Assembly: GCA_963082975.1 (NCBI GenBank)
Contig: OY720345.1
Coordinates: 32,310,611-32,374,610, forward strand
DNA length: 64,000 bases
Reading direction: 5' to 3'
Source: Labia minor
Lineage: Eukaryota > Arthropoda > Insecta > Dermaptera > Spongiphoridae
Positions 1 through 12,404 of the stretch are shown in pieces. Position 1 is the first letter of the stretch. Each line of letters starts with the position of its first letter. The notes beneath the pieces were generated by a model, which made no database searches, had not been told where the DNA came from, and saw nothing but the letters and a program-made list of their open reading frames with translations. The position numbers were made by a program, and so were the translations under genes.

Positions 1-477
1 TGTGTGTGTGTGTATATGTATGTAATCAAGATTACGAAAAAACGGTTAGAGCTAGAATGATGAAATTTGGTACATGAGCATTATTCAAAATTCATAGTTT
101 TCTATCAACTTTTGAGAAATGTAGCTCAACCGGAAGAGGGTTATTACTTACAACGTTTTGATTTTTTTTTCCTCTAAAGTGACCGTAAAAATAAAGATAT
201 ATGTTTGATAATTTTTCATATGATTAATAATTGTATAAAACTGCTATATATAGAATTTCAGCTTGATTGATTGGCTGAAATTACCAGAATTAATTTTTTA
301 ACACTGCAAATCTCACGCGCCAACACGTGTAGTGGTGCCATCAACAAAAAGTTAAACATGCGCTGGTTTAATATTTATTATTTATAATTTATAATTAATT
401 AAATTTAATTTAAATATAATATATTATGTTATTTAATCCAATTCAAATTGCGAGATAGTCGAGTGGAGACACTCCAG
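1..477 (+). repeat. Dispersed repeat family A, copy A1 (left end cut by the window)
   Basis: This is the first of four copies of a repeat also found at 18049-18517, 22417-23010 and 54886-55467. It starts inside a TG microsatellite and ends at 477 with CGAGATAGT followed by a small palindrome, GAGTGGAGACACTC, and CAG. The inner sequence, including the block around 125-200 and the one at 300-360, aligns by eye with the other copies at high identity. It contains no long ORF. It looks like a non-autonomous mobile element; see copy A4 for the terminal structure. Confidence 0.85.
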
Positions 478-2039
478 CTGATATTTTATTATTTTATTTA
501 TATTTTTCTTGGAGATTATTCTACTTTAATCAGAGAAAATAATAATAATTGAAACTCAATTATAATATCAATTTATAACATTATGTGTATGTTTAATATT
601 TATTTAATATATTTTAAAGTACGAAACAGGTGCTCGGTTTAGCAGATACTTTGATCAATGAAAAAAATATATAATTAATAATTTTTATATTATAATTAAT
701 AGTGATTCTTAAGAAAATATATTATCAAAATGCCATAATACTAAAGTTATATTTTTTAAAAAATAATAGTAAAACAATAATAATTAGTAATAAAATTTCT
801 ATTAATGGTTCTACTATCTGAATGAAAATTTATTTTGATGCTATCTTCATTTTTATTAGAAAAAAATAATGTTTCGGATCATTGAATTTGTATCATAATA
901 GATTATTTAATAGTATTAATATAATTTACAATATCGTCACTTTCAACTGAATTATTATTGTAATACATACCTATATAGATATATTTAATTACACCATTAA
1001 ATAATCTGCAAAGTCATATTGTTATAATTTTTCATGTAATTGTTAATATAAAGTTTTTTTTTATTAAAAAAATAGACTGAAACTAAAGCTTGGAGAACCT
1101 TGAAAGAATTCTTTTTATTACGAGAACTTGGTAATAATCTTTCTATATATATAGGTATATATATATCGGCATCGTTATGGTATTTTTAGTATTTAACAGG
1201 AAAAAGGAAAGAAATCAAATTGGATCGAGTTCGATGCCTTCAATTAACTGAAAAGACAAATAAAATAGAGAAATCTTTTAATTGATTTTTTTTCAAGAGA
1301 AAAACTTTTAAAAAAAAATGATATATTACTTTTTTTATTCCTCTTAAATCTTACGTGAACAATTACAAAAATAAATAAACAAAGATTTGTTTTAAAAGAT
1401 ATGTTAGGAATTATATTTAGATAAACTATATAAAAAAAATGTTCAATATTTTTGAAATCCTTGAAAAAATCAAAATGTGCATTCCTATTTATAATTATTA
1501 TCAATCAATACTAAAATTAGTAGTAAATATAATATAATTATAGATATTTTAATATAATATATATTATGAGAAGTTATTTCTGGTTTATTTTTAAATTTTA
1601 TTGTGTAATTTAGGTCTCGTAGTTTCAACGCCTATTTTGGTGTAATTTTCAAAAAGGTTTATTCAATTCTATGTTTTAATCTGTGTGAGAAGTCAATTTT
1701 GGGATTTTATTTGAATTGGTGGGTAATCTATGACTTACTGTGCCTTCTTAAGCACTGAAAAATTCTCTGACACTAAATAACGTCTGGATCGTATTTTAGC
1801 CCGAAGCCAACGGTTATCAAATCCCAAATATTCCCTTGTATAATATGAGCTGTGGCCAGGCACATAACTAACCCTCGATTTGAAATAAATTAATTTTCAA
1901 ACATTATATATATAAATATATTATATAAAATATAAAAAAAAAATTAAAACTTGAATTAAAATTTCTAAATTATATTATTTTAGTATTATTTTTAGTTTAA
2001 TTACTCAATAATTAATTACTAATATATTTTAAGTGAAAT
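478..2039. other. AT-rich intergenic DNA, no gene seen
   Basis: I see no credible coding region here. The 86-codon minus-strand frame at 1244-1504 is low-complexity (Phe, Ile, Lys, Asn) and has no neighbouring splice structure. A slightly less AT-rich stretch at about 1615-1870 has no recognisable similarity to the other repeats in the window. Confidence 0.6.
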
Positions 2040-2360
2040 ATTTTGGGACAATGAATATAAAATTAATAGTTTGTCAACTACCACTTCCGGTTTCTGGATA
2101 TACACCAAAAGTTGATGAATTCATGTTACTGATGCATTAAGTAAATTTACCAAATTTTATCAAAATCCGTTGAGCCATTCAAACTGTACACGTCTATACG
2201 GACACACAATCGACTGACGGACGGACAGACATCATGCTAAAAATACTTTTTTCTGATAACATAATGCATGATTCATAGAGATATGTAAAAATCTCCACAT
2301 GTGAAGTTTGGTGTGAAAACAATACCTTCCCTTCCTATCCTCGGTAGGTAAAAATGTGTA
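2040..2360 (-). repeat. Dispersed repeat family B, copy B1
   Basis: Matches the region 9680-10005 in inverse orientation. Shared blocks include the GACGGACGGACAGACATCATG-type segment near 2215-2236, the AAAATCTCCACATGTGAA block near 2289-2306 and the TGATGCATTAAGTAAAT block near 2130-2147. No ORF is present. Family not identified; a non-autonomous transposon is likely. Confidence 0.8.
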
Positions 2361-3259
2361 GGTATATTAAGTGAAAACAAAGATTGTTCCGATTTTTTGT
2401 ACTAAAAATTGTTTACTTAGTTATTATCATCAAGCATCCTTAAAACATTAAATTTAGCTCCATGTAGTATAAATCAAAAAATAACCATATAATATGGTAA
2501 GCATATTGACTTTAATGAAAAAGTAAATATTTCTTTTATATTTTGAACAAATTTTAATTTTAATTTTCTTTGAGTAAGATAATTAATTTTTTTAAAATTT
2601 AAAAGTACATTTTTTATTGTTGAACTAATTTGGGAATGTAATTGAAAATTAATAATTAATTAATTATAATTAATAATTAATGCGTTAGTTTAAAAAAAAA
2701 TTTTCTATTTGATTATTTTAGCTTGCCAAATTAACAATTATAATATGTTCTATATAATTTAAAATAATAATATCTTATCGATTAATAATAATTTATTTAG
2801 AGTATAATTATCTTATATGTATATTTGTGTAAAAATTCCCAACAAATTCCATAACCAGTTTCACTGGCTTAACGTTATACATATTTAGGTATTTGTTAAA
2901 GAAATATATAATTTACAATAAAATTTCTTTTACCTGTTAAGAGGTCAACGGGTTAATATTTATTTTGTTTTATGTAAAATTTTTAAAGCTTCAAGCAATT
3001 GATTAGGATTTTGAGGTTAATCGGTTATGAAAAGTACACCTCTTATCGAATTAAACGCGATAATATTTATTTTTATTCCAATATATTATATAAGTATGAT
3101 TGAATAATAACTTTGATAGAACATAAATCAGTTATATCAAATACAAAAGTTATTTTTTATAATTTTAATTAAATATCTCTTAAAATTATTTAATTCTTCA
3201 ATTCATATTTTCAAAAGGTATAGAAAGGGGTTAAATATATATATATATATATTTGTATT
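2361..3259. other. AT-rich intergenic DNA, no gene seen
   Basis: Simple AT-rich sequence with a short TA microsatellite near 3236-3250. No coding or structured feature could be supported. Confidence 0.6.
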
Positions 3260-3500
3260 TTTGATATATTAAAATATTTTTTTTGAAATTTAATCCTTAG
3301 GTAATTTTTATAAAGAAAAATCTATCTGTATTTGTTTCTGCCTCGGGGAAAATCTTTATTAGTTGTTTCTTAATTTAAAATTGGAAATTTAAATGATGTC
3401 AGCAACTACGTCAGACAGCGCTTCGTTAAATATAAAATATTATAAATAAAATAAAATTTAAAATATTTATGTTACATTCACATACCATAGGGGAAAATAC
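3260..3500 (-). repeat. Dispersed repeat family C, copy C1
   Basis: One of five related stretches (also 4575-5190, 7621-7910, 10021-10175, 13165-13640). Diagnostic blocks are TTTATAAAGAAAAATCTATC near 3308-3327, a GCCTCGGG-AAAATC block near 3340, and a GACGTCA-like block that here reads GATGTCAGC. Non-coding. Confidence 0.75.
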
Positions 3501-4574
3501 ATAGATATTATTAAAATCAGCAAAATTAAAAAAAAACAATTTTGTTTAATTTTTTAGATTTGATTTTAATTGATCTTAATCACTTGAAGGAAATTTAATG
3601 TAATGTTTCTTTTGTATGATCTTAACTTTCTACATATCATAAAATCATCCATTATAAACCTATCCAGGCCCACCACTCTATTAAATTTTTCAATTCTTGA
3701 AATAATTGAAAATTAAATTGTTTTAACAGGCTTACTAGGAAATTAAAATAGATTTAAAAATTTGAATTCATATACACATAAATAAGAAAAATATTAATTT
3801 AAACATTGTATATTTTATTTCTTAATTGAAAATTTTAATATTTAATTTAAATTTTATTATATTATTACATTGCAAATATATATAAATCTTATTTAATTAT
3901 TTTTAAATTAATATATCTTTTAGGATTAAGGAAATGATCGAAAATTCATTTAACCTAAAAAAAAATATTTATTAAAGTATACCCCAAATTTAACTATGGA
4001 GTATTATATTTGTCAATATTTTTAGAATTAATAAATAAATTTTTTAATATATATTTTTTAAGTAAAAAGATAATATCAGAATTGAACCCATATATATATT
4101 AGATTATGCCATTTTTTGATATTTTTAATATAATAATAAATTTCAAATATTAATAAAACTAATTATTTTTTGAAACTGAAAATATTTATTGATAATCTAA
4201 TTTTTTCACTTTTTATATATCTGAACATAATAATTAAATAAATATTTATAATAAAGATATGATGAAATAATTATTTTTAATTTGTTTTTGATTTTTATTA
4301 ATTAATAAGATAATTAGTGAAATAATCTAATTTTGTAATTTTTAATATAAAAATTAAATTTTATACCAAGAGATGATACAGTTTTTTTTATTATTATATT
4401 TACACATTGTTATCATAAATATAGTACTACACGTAAAATGCTTTTGTTTTGTTTTTTAAATATTATATATCTACTTTATCGAATAATAGCAATTAAAAAA
4501 AAATAATAAATAATTTGAACCTATTTCAGATTAATATTATTATTTCATACATCTTAGACATTATTATTCTATTA
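3501..4574. other. AT-rich intergenic DNA, no gene seen
   Basis: Very AT-rich, with no ORF above background and no repeat that I could match elsewhere in the window. Confidence 0.6.
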
Positions 4575-5190
4575 TATTAGTACCCGGTTCACCGAGCCGG
4601 TTTTATTTATAATGAAATTTAAAATTATAACAAAAAAAATTCTGCATTAGAAATTATTTTATTATTTTTTTTCTTTAAATAATTATATAGTACCTGGTTC
4701 ACCGAACCGCCGCTCGGTACTCTAAAAAAATTATTCCTTATGAACTATGAATATTTAAGGTTAATATTATTATTTAAAATAAATAAATGACAAAATATAT
4801 GAAACAATTGCAAATAATTTAAAAGAACATAAATTAAAAAAAAAATAGTTATAAAACATACAGCCCTTAAACCTACGAATTAATACACCGAAAGACAGAA
4901 AAGTATGGCCTGTTGATATAACATAATATATATTTGATTACAAAATATTATTAAAATAAATATTTCTAATTTTATTTTATTTATAATATTTTGTATTTAA
5001 GGTACTGCTGTCCGCCGTTGCCCGTTGCCATTTTTTTATTATCTAAACTCCCATTTTAAATTAAAATAAAAATAACATAAATGGTTTTTCCACTGGCCGA
5101 AACCTATACAGATTGATTTTCTTTATAAATATTATCTATGGTGTCAATTTCAAAAAAATCTTTCGAGAGGTTTAATATTTCAAAAATACA
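4575..5190 (+). repeat. Dispersed repeat family C, copy C2 (longest with C5, opposite orientation)
   Basis: Runs in the opposite orientation to the copy at 13165-13640 and aligns with it over most of its length: the GGTTCACCGAACCGCCGCTC block (4694-4713, with a shorter relative at 4584-4601), the segment reading ACAGCCCTTAAACC at 4860-4873, GAAAGACAGAAAAGTATGGCC at about 4890-4910, and the segment around 5070-5160. No ORF. The element's true ends and superfamily are not clear. Confidence 0.8.
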
Positions 5191-5339
5191 AATATATATA
5201 TTGCTAGTAAAATAAGATAAGATAGATTTATTTTATTTATTATGCAATTTCGTGACTTAGTGCTACCATTTTATTTAATATTATAAAATTAATTTAATTA
5301 ATTAAATTTGGCTTGATTCAGTAATTTTCATATTTTTAG

Positions 5340-5790
5340 CACTTTTTTATTGATATATAATTTTTTTTATGCTAGGGATAGGATTGATGATTTTTGATTG
5401 TCCTAGGACACTTGTTTATTTGTTGTTTTTTTTATCTCCTTCATCCCCCCCCACTCTCCACTCCTTTGACATTCCGGTTATTTATTTGATTGTAATTTAT
5501 ACTTTGTTAGAAAATTTTGTCAAAGTGCAAAGGTTATGGACCGGGATGAAACCGCATGGAAGGAAGTAACGCAGCATTGAAACAACTAATGAGGCTGAGG
5601 TAATGAATTGATTGACTCAGGTCCATTCATTTGCTATGTGTGGATCTGTGCCAGTCGGTTGAGCCATTGACCCTGATCCTCAGGAGAAACATGCAGTTCC
5701 AATGAGGCTTTCTCCTCAACAGGTCTCACCAGAACCTGTGAATTCACAGACACATGTGGCGTCACCATGACATCATCACACGATTAATCC
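5340..5790. other. GC-raised unique stretch plus a short local repeat
   Basis: The first ~60 bases (5345-5400, GATATATAATTTTTTTTATG followed by GCTAGGGATAGGATTGATGA) recur at about 6625-6675. The following 5440-5790 is clearly less AT-rich than its surroundings, with many CA and TG steps. The 66-codon plus-strand frame at 5369-5569 is compositionally odd (Leu, Phe, Pro) and shows no splice context, so I do not call a gene. It could be old transposon sequence, a regulatory element or a non-coding exon; the sequence does not decide. Confidence 0.45.
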
Positions 5791-7343
5791 TAATTTTTTT
5801 TTTAATAATAAATGCTTTTTTATAACATATATAATATAGTGTAAATATAAAGCATATTAAAAAATGAAAATATATGATAAATAAGTGTATAATAATACTT
5901 TTTTTTTGAAAAAATAACATTTAAATGTATAAAATGTTTTTCATATATAATCCAAAAATTTTCAAAATAAATTAATAAATCATTTATTAATAATTTTTAT
6001 CAAGAAATTTATAGACTAAAATTCTGGAGTCTTGAACATACTGTAAAGGCAGTTTTTATCAGAAATTTAAAAAAAAATTATATTTATAATGTAATTATTT
6101 TAATTTTAAAAATATATAAAAATTAAAACATTTAATAGTTTATAATTTTTAAAAAGAAAAATCATATTAAAAATTTTGAGATTTCCTATACTTTTCTTTT
6201 TCAGATTTATTAATTATCTCAACATATTATGATACAATAATTAATATTTAATTAAAAAATTGTTTTTTAATTAATTTAACTTTAATTAAATTTTGCATAA
6301 TAGATTTAATTAATAAAAATCAAATATGGACTCCCATGACTATTTCTAGCATATATATATATATATATATTGAATTCTAAAGTCCACAAATTAAGAATAG
6401 AATATAAAATTCTATTTTTAAAAGCAAATCATTTTGACTTTAGTTAGATATTTCCTTATAAAATTTCAATGGCAAAAATATTCGATTCCTCCACGCTTCG
6501 AATAATTAAAATCGTTTATTTAAAAATTAAACTTCCATTTATCAATAATGCATAATTATATTATATTAAATTAAAAGATAAATGCTTTATAAATTGAGAG
6601 AAATTTCATATTTTATCACGTTTTGATTGATATATAATTTTTTTTTTTATGCTAAGGATAGGATTGATGATTTTCTCTCTCCCTTTCTCTCTGCCATAAA
6701 TTTCTAAGGGTGAACTTTAAAGCTTAATTCTCTATGACTAAAAATTAAATACTTAAAAAGTTATATACTTTGTATTCTATTAGATTTTCATAAATTAATT
6801 TCTTCATTAAAACCTGTAATCAAAAATATATTAAATTTATATATATGCTACATAATTAACATCTATTATTATTATAATTAAAAAGCACATAAAAAATATT
6901 ATTTACTAAATATAAATTATATATAAATATTTTCTATATTATATACCTATATGTTTTTATGTTCATATATGATATATTTATTAGATGTTTAATGCTGTAT
7001 AATTACTTTATCTTTAATTATAAACGCGATGTTTTTAATTCTGTATTTTATAAATATTATTATGACGATGAAAGTGAAAAAAGTTCAATTGGAAATAATA
7101 GATCGTTTCCTTATGACAATTTATCTCTTCCTTTATAAGCAATTTCAAAGATAAATGGAACTATTAAAGAAATAAATAAAATATAATTATTACCTACATA
7201 TTTTAAGAGGAAAATATATCTATGCTGGAATATAAACTTTAATTTAATTTTAATTTATTATTCATTTATTTATATAAAATATTTATAAACCGTTTTCTTT
7301 CACTTCTTAAATCTCTTGAAATATTTAAAATCATATATATATG
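5791..7343. other. AT-rich intergenic DNA, no gene seen
   Basis: AT-rich with a TA microsatellite near 6349-6370 and the second copy of the short repeat at about 6625-6675. No coding sequence supported. Confidence 0.6.
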
Positions 7344-7550
7344 TGACGGGGTCTTCCCAGCCTCAAAGATCAAAATTGGGAAGCTACTTGATAAATAGTA
7401 GCGCCTCTGTTCGGGAAAATCAAGATAAAGTTTGAATTCAACTGATCATAGAACACCTTTAATTCGCTTAAGCGGTAATCGACTTGATAGGCCCTGTTCT
7501 TTCGTAGAATGTACAAAAGTCAGAGGTTTGGAATTATTAGAACCTTAAAC
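7344..7550 (+). repeat. Dispersed repeat family D, copy D1
   Basis: The part from about 7415 to 7540 matches 57585-57695: both carry AATCAAGATAAAG/ATCAAGATAAAGG, a CTGATCATAGAACACC/CTGATCACAGAACACC block, CGACTTGATAGG and TACAAAAGTCAGAGGTTT in the same order. There is no ORF. Two copies 50 kb apart in one window suggest a dispersed element of unknown class. Confidence 0.75.
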
Positions 7551-7584
7551 CAATACAGTCATGTTAGTTAATCTTATCTTATGA

Positions 7585-7586
<2 letters not shown>

Positions 7587-7621
<35 letters not shown>
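7587..7621. repeat. (AT)n microsatellite
   Basis: Uninterrupted AT dinucleotide run directly in front of family C copy C3. Confidence 0.95.
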
Positions 7622-7624
<3 letters not shown>

Positions 7625-7910
7625 ATATTTTTGAAATTTCGATGGATTTTTTTGAAATTCACTCCATAGATAATATTTATAAAGAAAAGTTTCAGCCTCG
7701 AGAAAAATCACTTAGCATTTTCTAAATTTAAAATAGTAAATTTATATGACGTCACAAATTACGTTATCCATTATTTTTCTCCCGCCTCTGGCCATTCTTT
7801 TTTAATTATTATCGTATTAATATTTTTTTATATTAAAAATATTTTTAAAATTTTTAATTAATTTCGAAATAAAATTTAAAATATTTATTTTAATAATATT
7901 TTTGAATCAA
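7622..7910 (-). repeat. Dispersed repeat family C, copy C3
   Basis: Shares with copies C1 and C5 the block TTTTTTTGAAATTCACTCC near 7647-7665, TATAAAGAAAAGTTTCAGCC near 7678, and ATATGACGTCACAAATTACG near 7744. Non-coding. Confidence 0.75.
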
Positions 7911-9679
7911 ATTACGAAATATATTTATTAATGTCTCACAAAAAAAATCTAAAATTTATCTTAATTTGTCTTGCAAACATTCTAACCATATATTATCATT
8001 CTGTGTTTCTTTTTAATCTGTTTTGTCGTTTAATTTTTTGTTAATTCTTATAAATTTTTATTAGTTAATTTTAAATGTTTTTTTTATCTATATTCGTGAT
8101 TATTATTTATTAAATTATTAATTTATATTTATTTATTCATTGTTCTTTTATTAATTAATTTTTTGATAGTTTTATAATTTTTAATATTTTTTCACTAAAA
8201 TATTATTTAAATTTTATTAATATTATTTATTATTATTGAGGACCCCAAGTTCCATTCATTTAAATCAGATTGATGCAATGATGTAACATTTGATAATTGT
8301 AATAAATAATTAAAGAATTGTATAACATTATTTTTTAAAGGGTCGAGCGATAGCTCAGTGTTCCAGGCACTATACTTTATTTTTTATTTTTTTATATTAT
8401 TTTATTATTTAAATTGTTTGATCTTAGTAATATTTGAACCCTCATTTTCACATTTTGTAACTTCCACATTTCGATTTTAATCTGTCTAATGGTTGACTAT
8501 ATTTAAGATTATGAATTGAGAAAGGAGGTCTCCTTTCTTAGCCGAATCCTCTTGACTATATTGTTATTAAGTTGAAGAGTACCCACTAAAAACCACCTCT
8601 CCTCAATATCACGCCTCAATAGAATGATTGTTTATTTTTTGTTTGATGAAAGTACTAGTATTTATAATATTTGCATATCTGTGTCCACTTTGCCTGCTCT
8701 CAAAACACAAAAGCAATGATCATAATCACATTTGTACAAAAAAAGTAGGATAACATATTAAATCAGATACAATGAATTGTATTCTTGATTGAAATCAAAA
8801 GTGAGCTGTTTAATTAAAGTGATATTTGCGATTTTCAAAAATAACAATAAAAAATTAAGAAGCACAGTTGGAATATATGGGCTTATGTTTATTGTATATG
8901 ATTGTGTAAAAATAGCAAGATAATAAAAGTAATATTAAAATTAACATAAATGATAATATTTATTGGATTTATATAAAGTAATTAATTAAAAATAAATTAA
9001 TTAAATAAAAGTATATCCATTATTTTAAAGGTGTCAGAATAAATACATACCTAATTTATTTAAATAATTAATTTTGAGTGAAAAAATAAATTAAAATGAT
9101 TAAATTAATTCATATATCATTCTGAAATCAAACATTGAATATAAATGAATACATTTTATAAATTAATTACATTATTTATTAATTTTGAACTCAATGATTC
9201 GAGAAAAAATATATTATATGATATATATATCATACTTTAAATTCAATTAAATGCATTACTTTCCTAGAATTTTTTTTTTATTTTAATGTGTATAAAATAT
9301 TTGAACCATTTATTTTTAATTATAGTAGTTTAATTTATTTTTTAATTCTTTTTTTATTAATAAAATTTACTATTTTATTATAAAAGGTCCACTGTCAGAC
9401 ATGAAATCGCCATGTCATAAATTAATAATAACATATCAATTACTTAAATTATCTTGTTTGTTTTATTATAGAATTTATTATAACTCTTGTTCATAATATT
9501 TAAAAAAATATTTATAACTGGTTTGCTCTTGAGGTATCAAAATAATATTACTTATTTATTACAATTAATTTAAAAGATATGATATTTATTTTTTCAAACA
9601 AGTTTAAAATGTAAATTAAGATATGTTACTGTTTTTATCAAACTTTCATTAATAGGAAGTATTTCTCATTTTATATGTA
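7911..9679. other. AT-rich intergenic DNA with a small hairpin
   Basis: No gene seen. At 8519-8538 there is a near-perfect palindrome, AGAAAGGAGGTCTCCTTTCT (9-base arms, 2-base loop). At 8341-8370 a string GATAGCTCAGTGT resembles an RNA polymerase III A box, but no matching B box or acceptor-stem pairing could be found, so it is not called a tRNA or SINE. Confidence 0.5.
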
Positions 9680-10020
9680 TATATTTACCGACCGACGATA
9701 GTAAGGGAGGCATTGTTTTCACACCAAATTTCACATGTGGAGATTTTTACATATCTCCACGAATCATGCATTTTCTAAACAGAAAAAAGTATTTTTAGCA
9801 TGATGTCTGTCCGTCCGTCCGTCCATATAGATGTGTACAGCCTGAACGGCTCAACCGATTTTGATGAAATTTGGTATATTTACTTAATGCATCAGTGGGA
9901 TGAATTGATCAACTTTTGGTGCAATTCCGGAAACCGGAAGTGGTAGTATTAGCGGTCGACGATAGGAAGGAAAGGGTTATTTTCACACCAAAGGAGATTT
10001 TTTTATATATCACCACGAAT
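9680..10020 (+). repeat. Dispersed repeat family B, copy B2 (partly duplicated)
   Basis: Inverse of copy B1 at 2040-2360. The segment around 9692-9730 (CGACGATAGTAAGGG then GTTTTCACACC) is repeated in diverged form at about 9955-9990 (CGACGATAGGAAGG then TTTTCACACC), so this copy is a nested or partly tandem version. The GTCTGTCCGTCCGTCCGTCC stretch at about 9804-9823 matches the inverse block in B1. No ORF. Confidence 0.8.
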
Positions 10021-10175
10021 CATGCACTTTGTATTGGTTTTATCCTCGAGAAAAATCATATTTATTAGTTTTTTCTTGATTTAAAATTATATGACGTCAT
10101 CCAGCCATTCATGACGTCACAGCCTGGTCTTGCATATATATTATAAATAAAATAAAATTAAAAATGTTTATATTT
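10021..10175 (-). repeat. Dispersed repeat family C, copy C4 (short)
   Basis: Begins directly at the end of family B copy B2. Diagnostic blocks are TATCCTCGAGAAAAATCATA near 10039 and two TGACGTCA-type motifs near 10091 and 10109, followed by TATTATAAATAAAATAAAAT. Adjacency suggests nested insertion or joint transposition with B. Confidence 0.7.
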
Positions 10176-11304
10176 ATTATTTATGTATGCCTATCTGTTT
10201 TTTATTACATTAATAGATATATGAAAATTATTTGAAATTGTTTCTGTAGCTGGAAATTAATTTATTTCAAACAGTCGGTCGGTTCGGACCTGGCCACAGG
10301 TCAACTTATTTTTGTTTTACTTTACGATATATATGAAATATATTAACACTCACAGTTATAAAAAAAAGCAAAATATTTTATCTCATATACAAAGTTATTC
10401 TTATGGCAAACATCGATATTGTGCCCCTCTCGAGCGATACGTATGTTTGTTTTTTGGGAACAAGATATTTCATCTGGGGCATTTCTCTCTTTTTCCTCTA
10501 CGTAGTTTTTTAATACTTATTTCTATATATAAATATTTTTACGTTAGGTACTTTTTCGCGCCCCTCATCAGTTGGCGCCCATGCTGTCATATCCTAGTTA
10601 CACGACGGACTGTTCATAAACATATCTTTTTATAAAAATAAATAATATTTATTTATATTTATATAATATAAATAAAAAATCTGATGAAAATAATAGAGCA
10701 AAAACTAACTTACAAATAATATAGATTTTAAATTTTATATATTCATATAAATATATCATCGACATGTAACTAAGATTTTTCATTCAAATTCACTCAAAAG
10801 TAAGTGGTGTTGCATTTTATGACTTTAATGTTTATTTCTTTTTAGTTTTTATAAATATATTATTTCTTTATTAGAATTTATTTAGGACTCTTGCACATAT
10901 ACGAGATTATCAATTCGTCATGTAATAAATTACGAAAGACCCACTAAACAATCAAGAAGGTAACCAGTATTTAGCTATCAATTAAAAAATTGTCATTAAG
11001 CTGTTTTTGTAATAATTTCAACTCATAATTATTTCTTTTTATCTAGTTCAAATGAACATTTACATTCTCTTGATTATATCTGGCAAATAGAATTTTAAAA
11101 TGAAGATGAGATTTTCTTAGAAAAAATTATTGGCTATAGACTGATGAAGCCATATTTTTTTCTTCAATAATAGCAAAAATTATAATTTCTAATTTGTTTG
11201 TAAATACAATCATTTGGTTCTCCTTCATCATTTTTGTGGAAACATTTTTAATTAAACATAATATAATACATACATTTTGTGTAATTATTTATAAAATCAT
11301 TAAA
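10176..11304. other. Intergenic DNA, no gene seen
   Basis: Includes a less AT-rich part at 10260-10620 with a 107-codon open frame at 10312-10635 on the plus strand. Its translation is low-complexity (Phe, Ile, Tyr, His) without a recognisable motif, and I do not call it a gene. The rest is AT-rich. Confidence 0.5.
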
Positions 11305-12013
11305 TAAAGGTATATATAAAGTCTGTGACTTTTTTGGATAAAAAATTATTTTATTTTTCAACGTAGTCTCCTTTGTGCTCTATACCAGTGCTCCGCAACC
11401 GGTGTGACGCGGCACACTGGTTTGCCTTAAAGGAGATACATGAATATAAGAAATTTATATTTTTTTTGATTTATAATTATATTATATGCGGATTTCTAAG
11501 TTTCATTTGATCGCGGCGGCACACCTGTATCTCCTTTAAGGCAAACCAGTGTGCCGCGTCACACCGGTTGCGGAGCACTGCTCTATACACTTCGTTCAGC
11601 GTTTCTCCATTTTTTTTATCCCTTCCAAAAAATAAGATTTGTCGAGGACATCATAAAAGGTATTTGTTTGTGAGATGGAGTCAAATCTCTTTCCGCCGGG
11701 TCAGGTTTGGAAACAAGAAATAGTCATTCGGGGCTAAATCTGGAGAATAGAGCTAATAAGGGAGCAATTCGTATCCCAATTCATGCATTTTCATGAAAAT
11801 TCACTTTTATTCATTTTTTATCAAATACGTCATCATTATTTATCATTATACGAAGTAGTCTGCTATTAATAGATATCAGACAAAAGCTAAAAAACCCATC
11901 TGGTTCAAATTTCTACTAGTCAACTGATAGTTATCTGCTGACAGGACCAGTGTTGCCATTTCATTTAAGACTGGAAATTCAAAAAGTCACGGACTAATTG
12001 ACCTGCCCTCGTA
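11305..12013 (-). mobile_element. Degenerate mariner-like element, interrupted by a hAT MITE
   Basis: Imperfect terminal inverted repeats lie at about 11307-11336 and 11984-12013; the shared core is AGTC(C/T)GTGACTTTTT. Read on the minus strand, the interior encodes a broken mariner transposase C-terminus: a segment reading MHELGYELLPY, then YSPDLAPNDYFLFPNLT, which contains the usual SPDLAP-D-Y motif with the last catalytic Asp, then after a frameshift KGDYVEK near the left end. Stop codons and frameshifts break it and the N-terminal half is missing. The hAT MITE at 11386-11580 sits inside the C-terminal codons. It is inactive. Confidence 0.85.
11386..11580 (+). mobile_element. Non-autonomous hAT element (MITE), copy 1
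   Basis: A 195-bp element that starts with CAGTGCTCCGCAACC and ends with the exact reverse complement, with inverted repeats of more than 45 bp. It is flanked by a perfect 8-bp target duplication, CTCTATAC (11378-11385 and 11581-11588). The CAG...CTG ends and 8-bp duplication identify the hAT superfamily. No coding capacity. A second copy in inverse orientation lies at 62009-62201. It inserted into the older mariner element. Confidence 0.95.
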
Positions 12014-12188
12014 TATCCTTTGTATAAAACTATAATGTTTTAAGTGATATTTTAAATTAGAGACATCTTACATAAGTTTCTTCTATTTATTTAAATTAAG
12101 AGAAATGAATATTTTTCCATATTATTTTAAATTTCATGGAATTTAATATTTTTTAAAATTTTTCAATTTTTTTTAATTATATTTTATT

Positions 12189-12189
12189 A

Positions 12190-12221
<32 letters not shown>

Positions 12222-12222
12222 T
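12189..12222. repeat. (TTA)n microsatellite
   Basis: Run of about ten ATT trinucleotides. Confidence 0.9.
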
Positions 12223-12404
12223 AATTATTGTTCAATAAAAAATTATTTTAATTATAGTATTATTAATTTCAATTTATTAGTGTAAATAAATTATCGTTTA
12301 AATTAAAAAAAATTCAAGCTTTATCAATTAAGAAAAAACATCGATGTAAATGTATTCACATGTCATTGTAAAGTAGTTCTTTCAAAAAATTGTTTATCGT
12401 CCTG

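Noticed and set aside
5369-5569. 66-codon plus-strand ORF
   Set aside because: Hydrophobic, low-complexity translation with no splice context; overlaps a short dispersed repeat.
8341-8460. tRNA-derived SINE
   Set aside because: GATAGCTCAGTGT resembles a pol III A box, but there is no B box at the right distance, no tail and no second copy.
10312-10635. 107-codon plus-strand ORF
   Set aside because: Longest in its area but rich in Phe, Ile, Tyr with no motif; expected by chance in AT-rich DNA.
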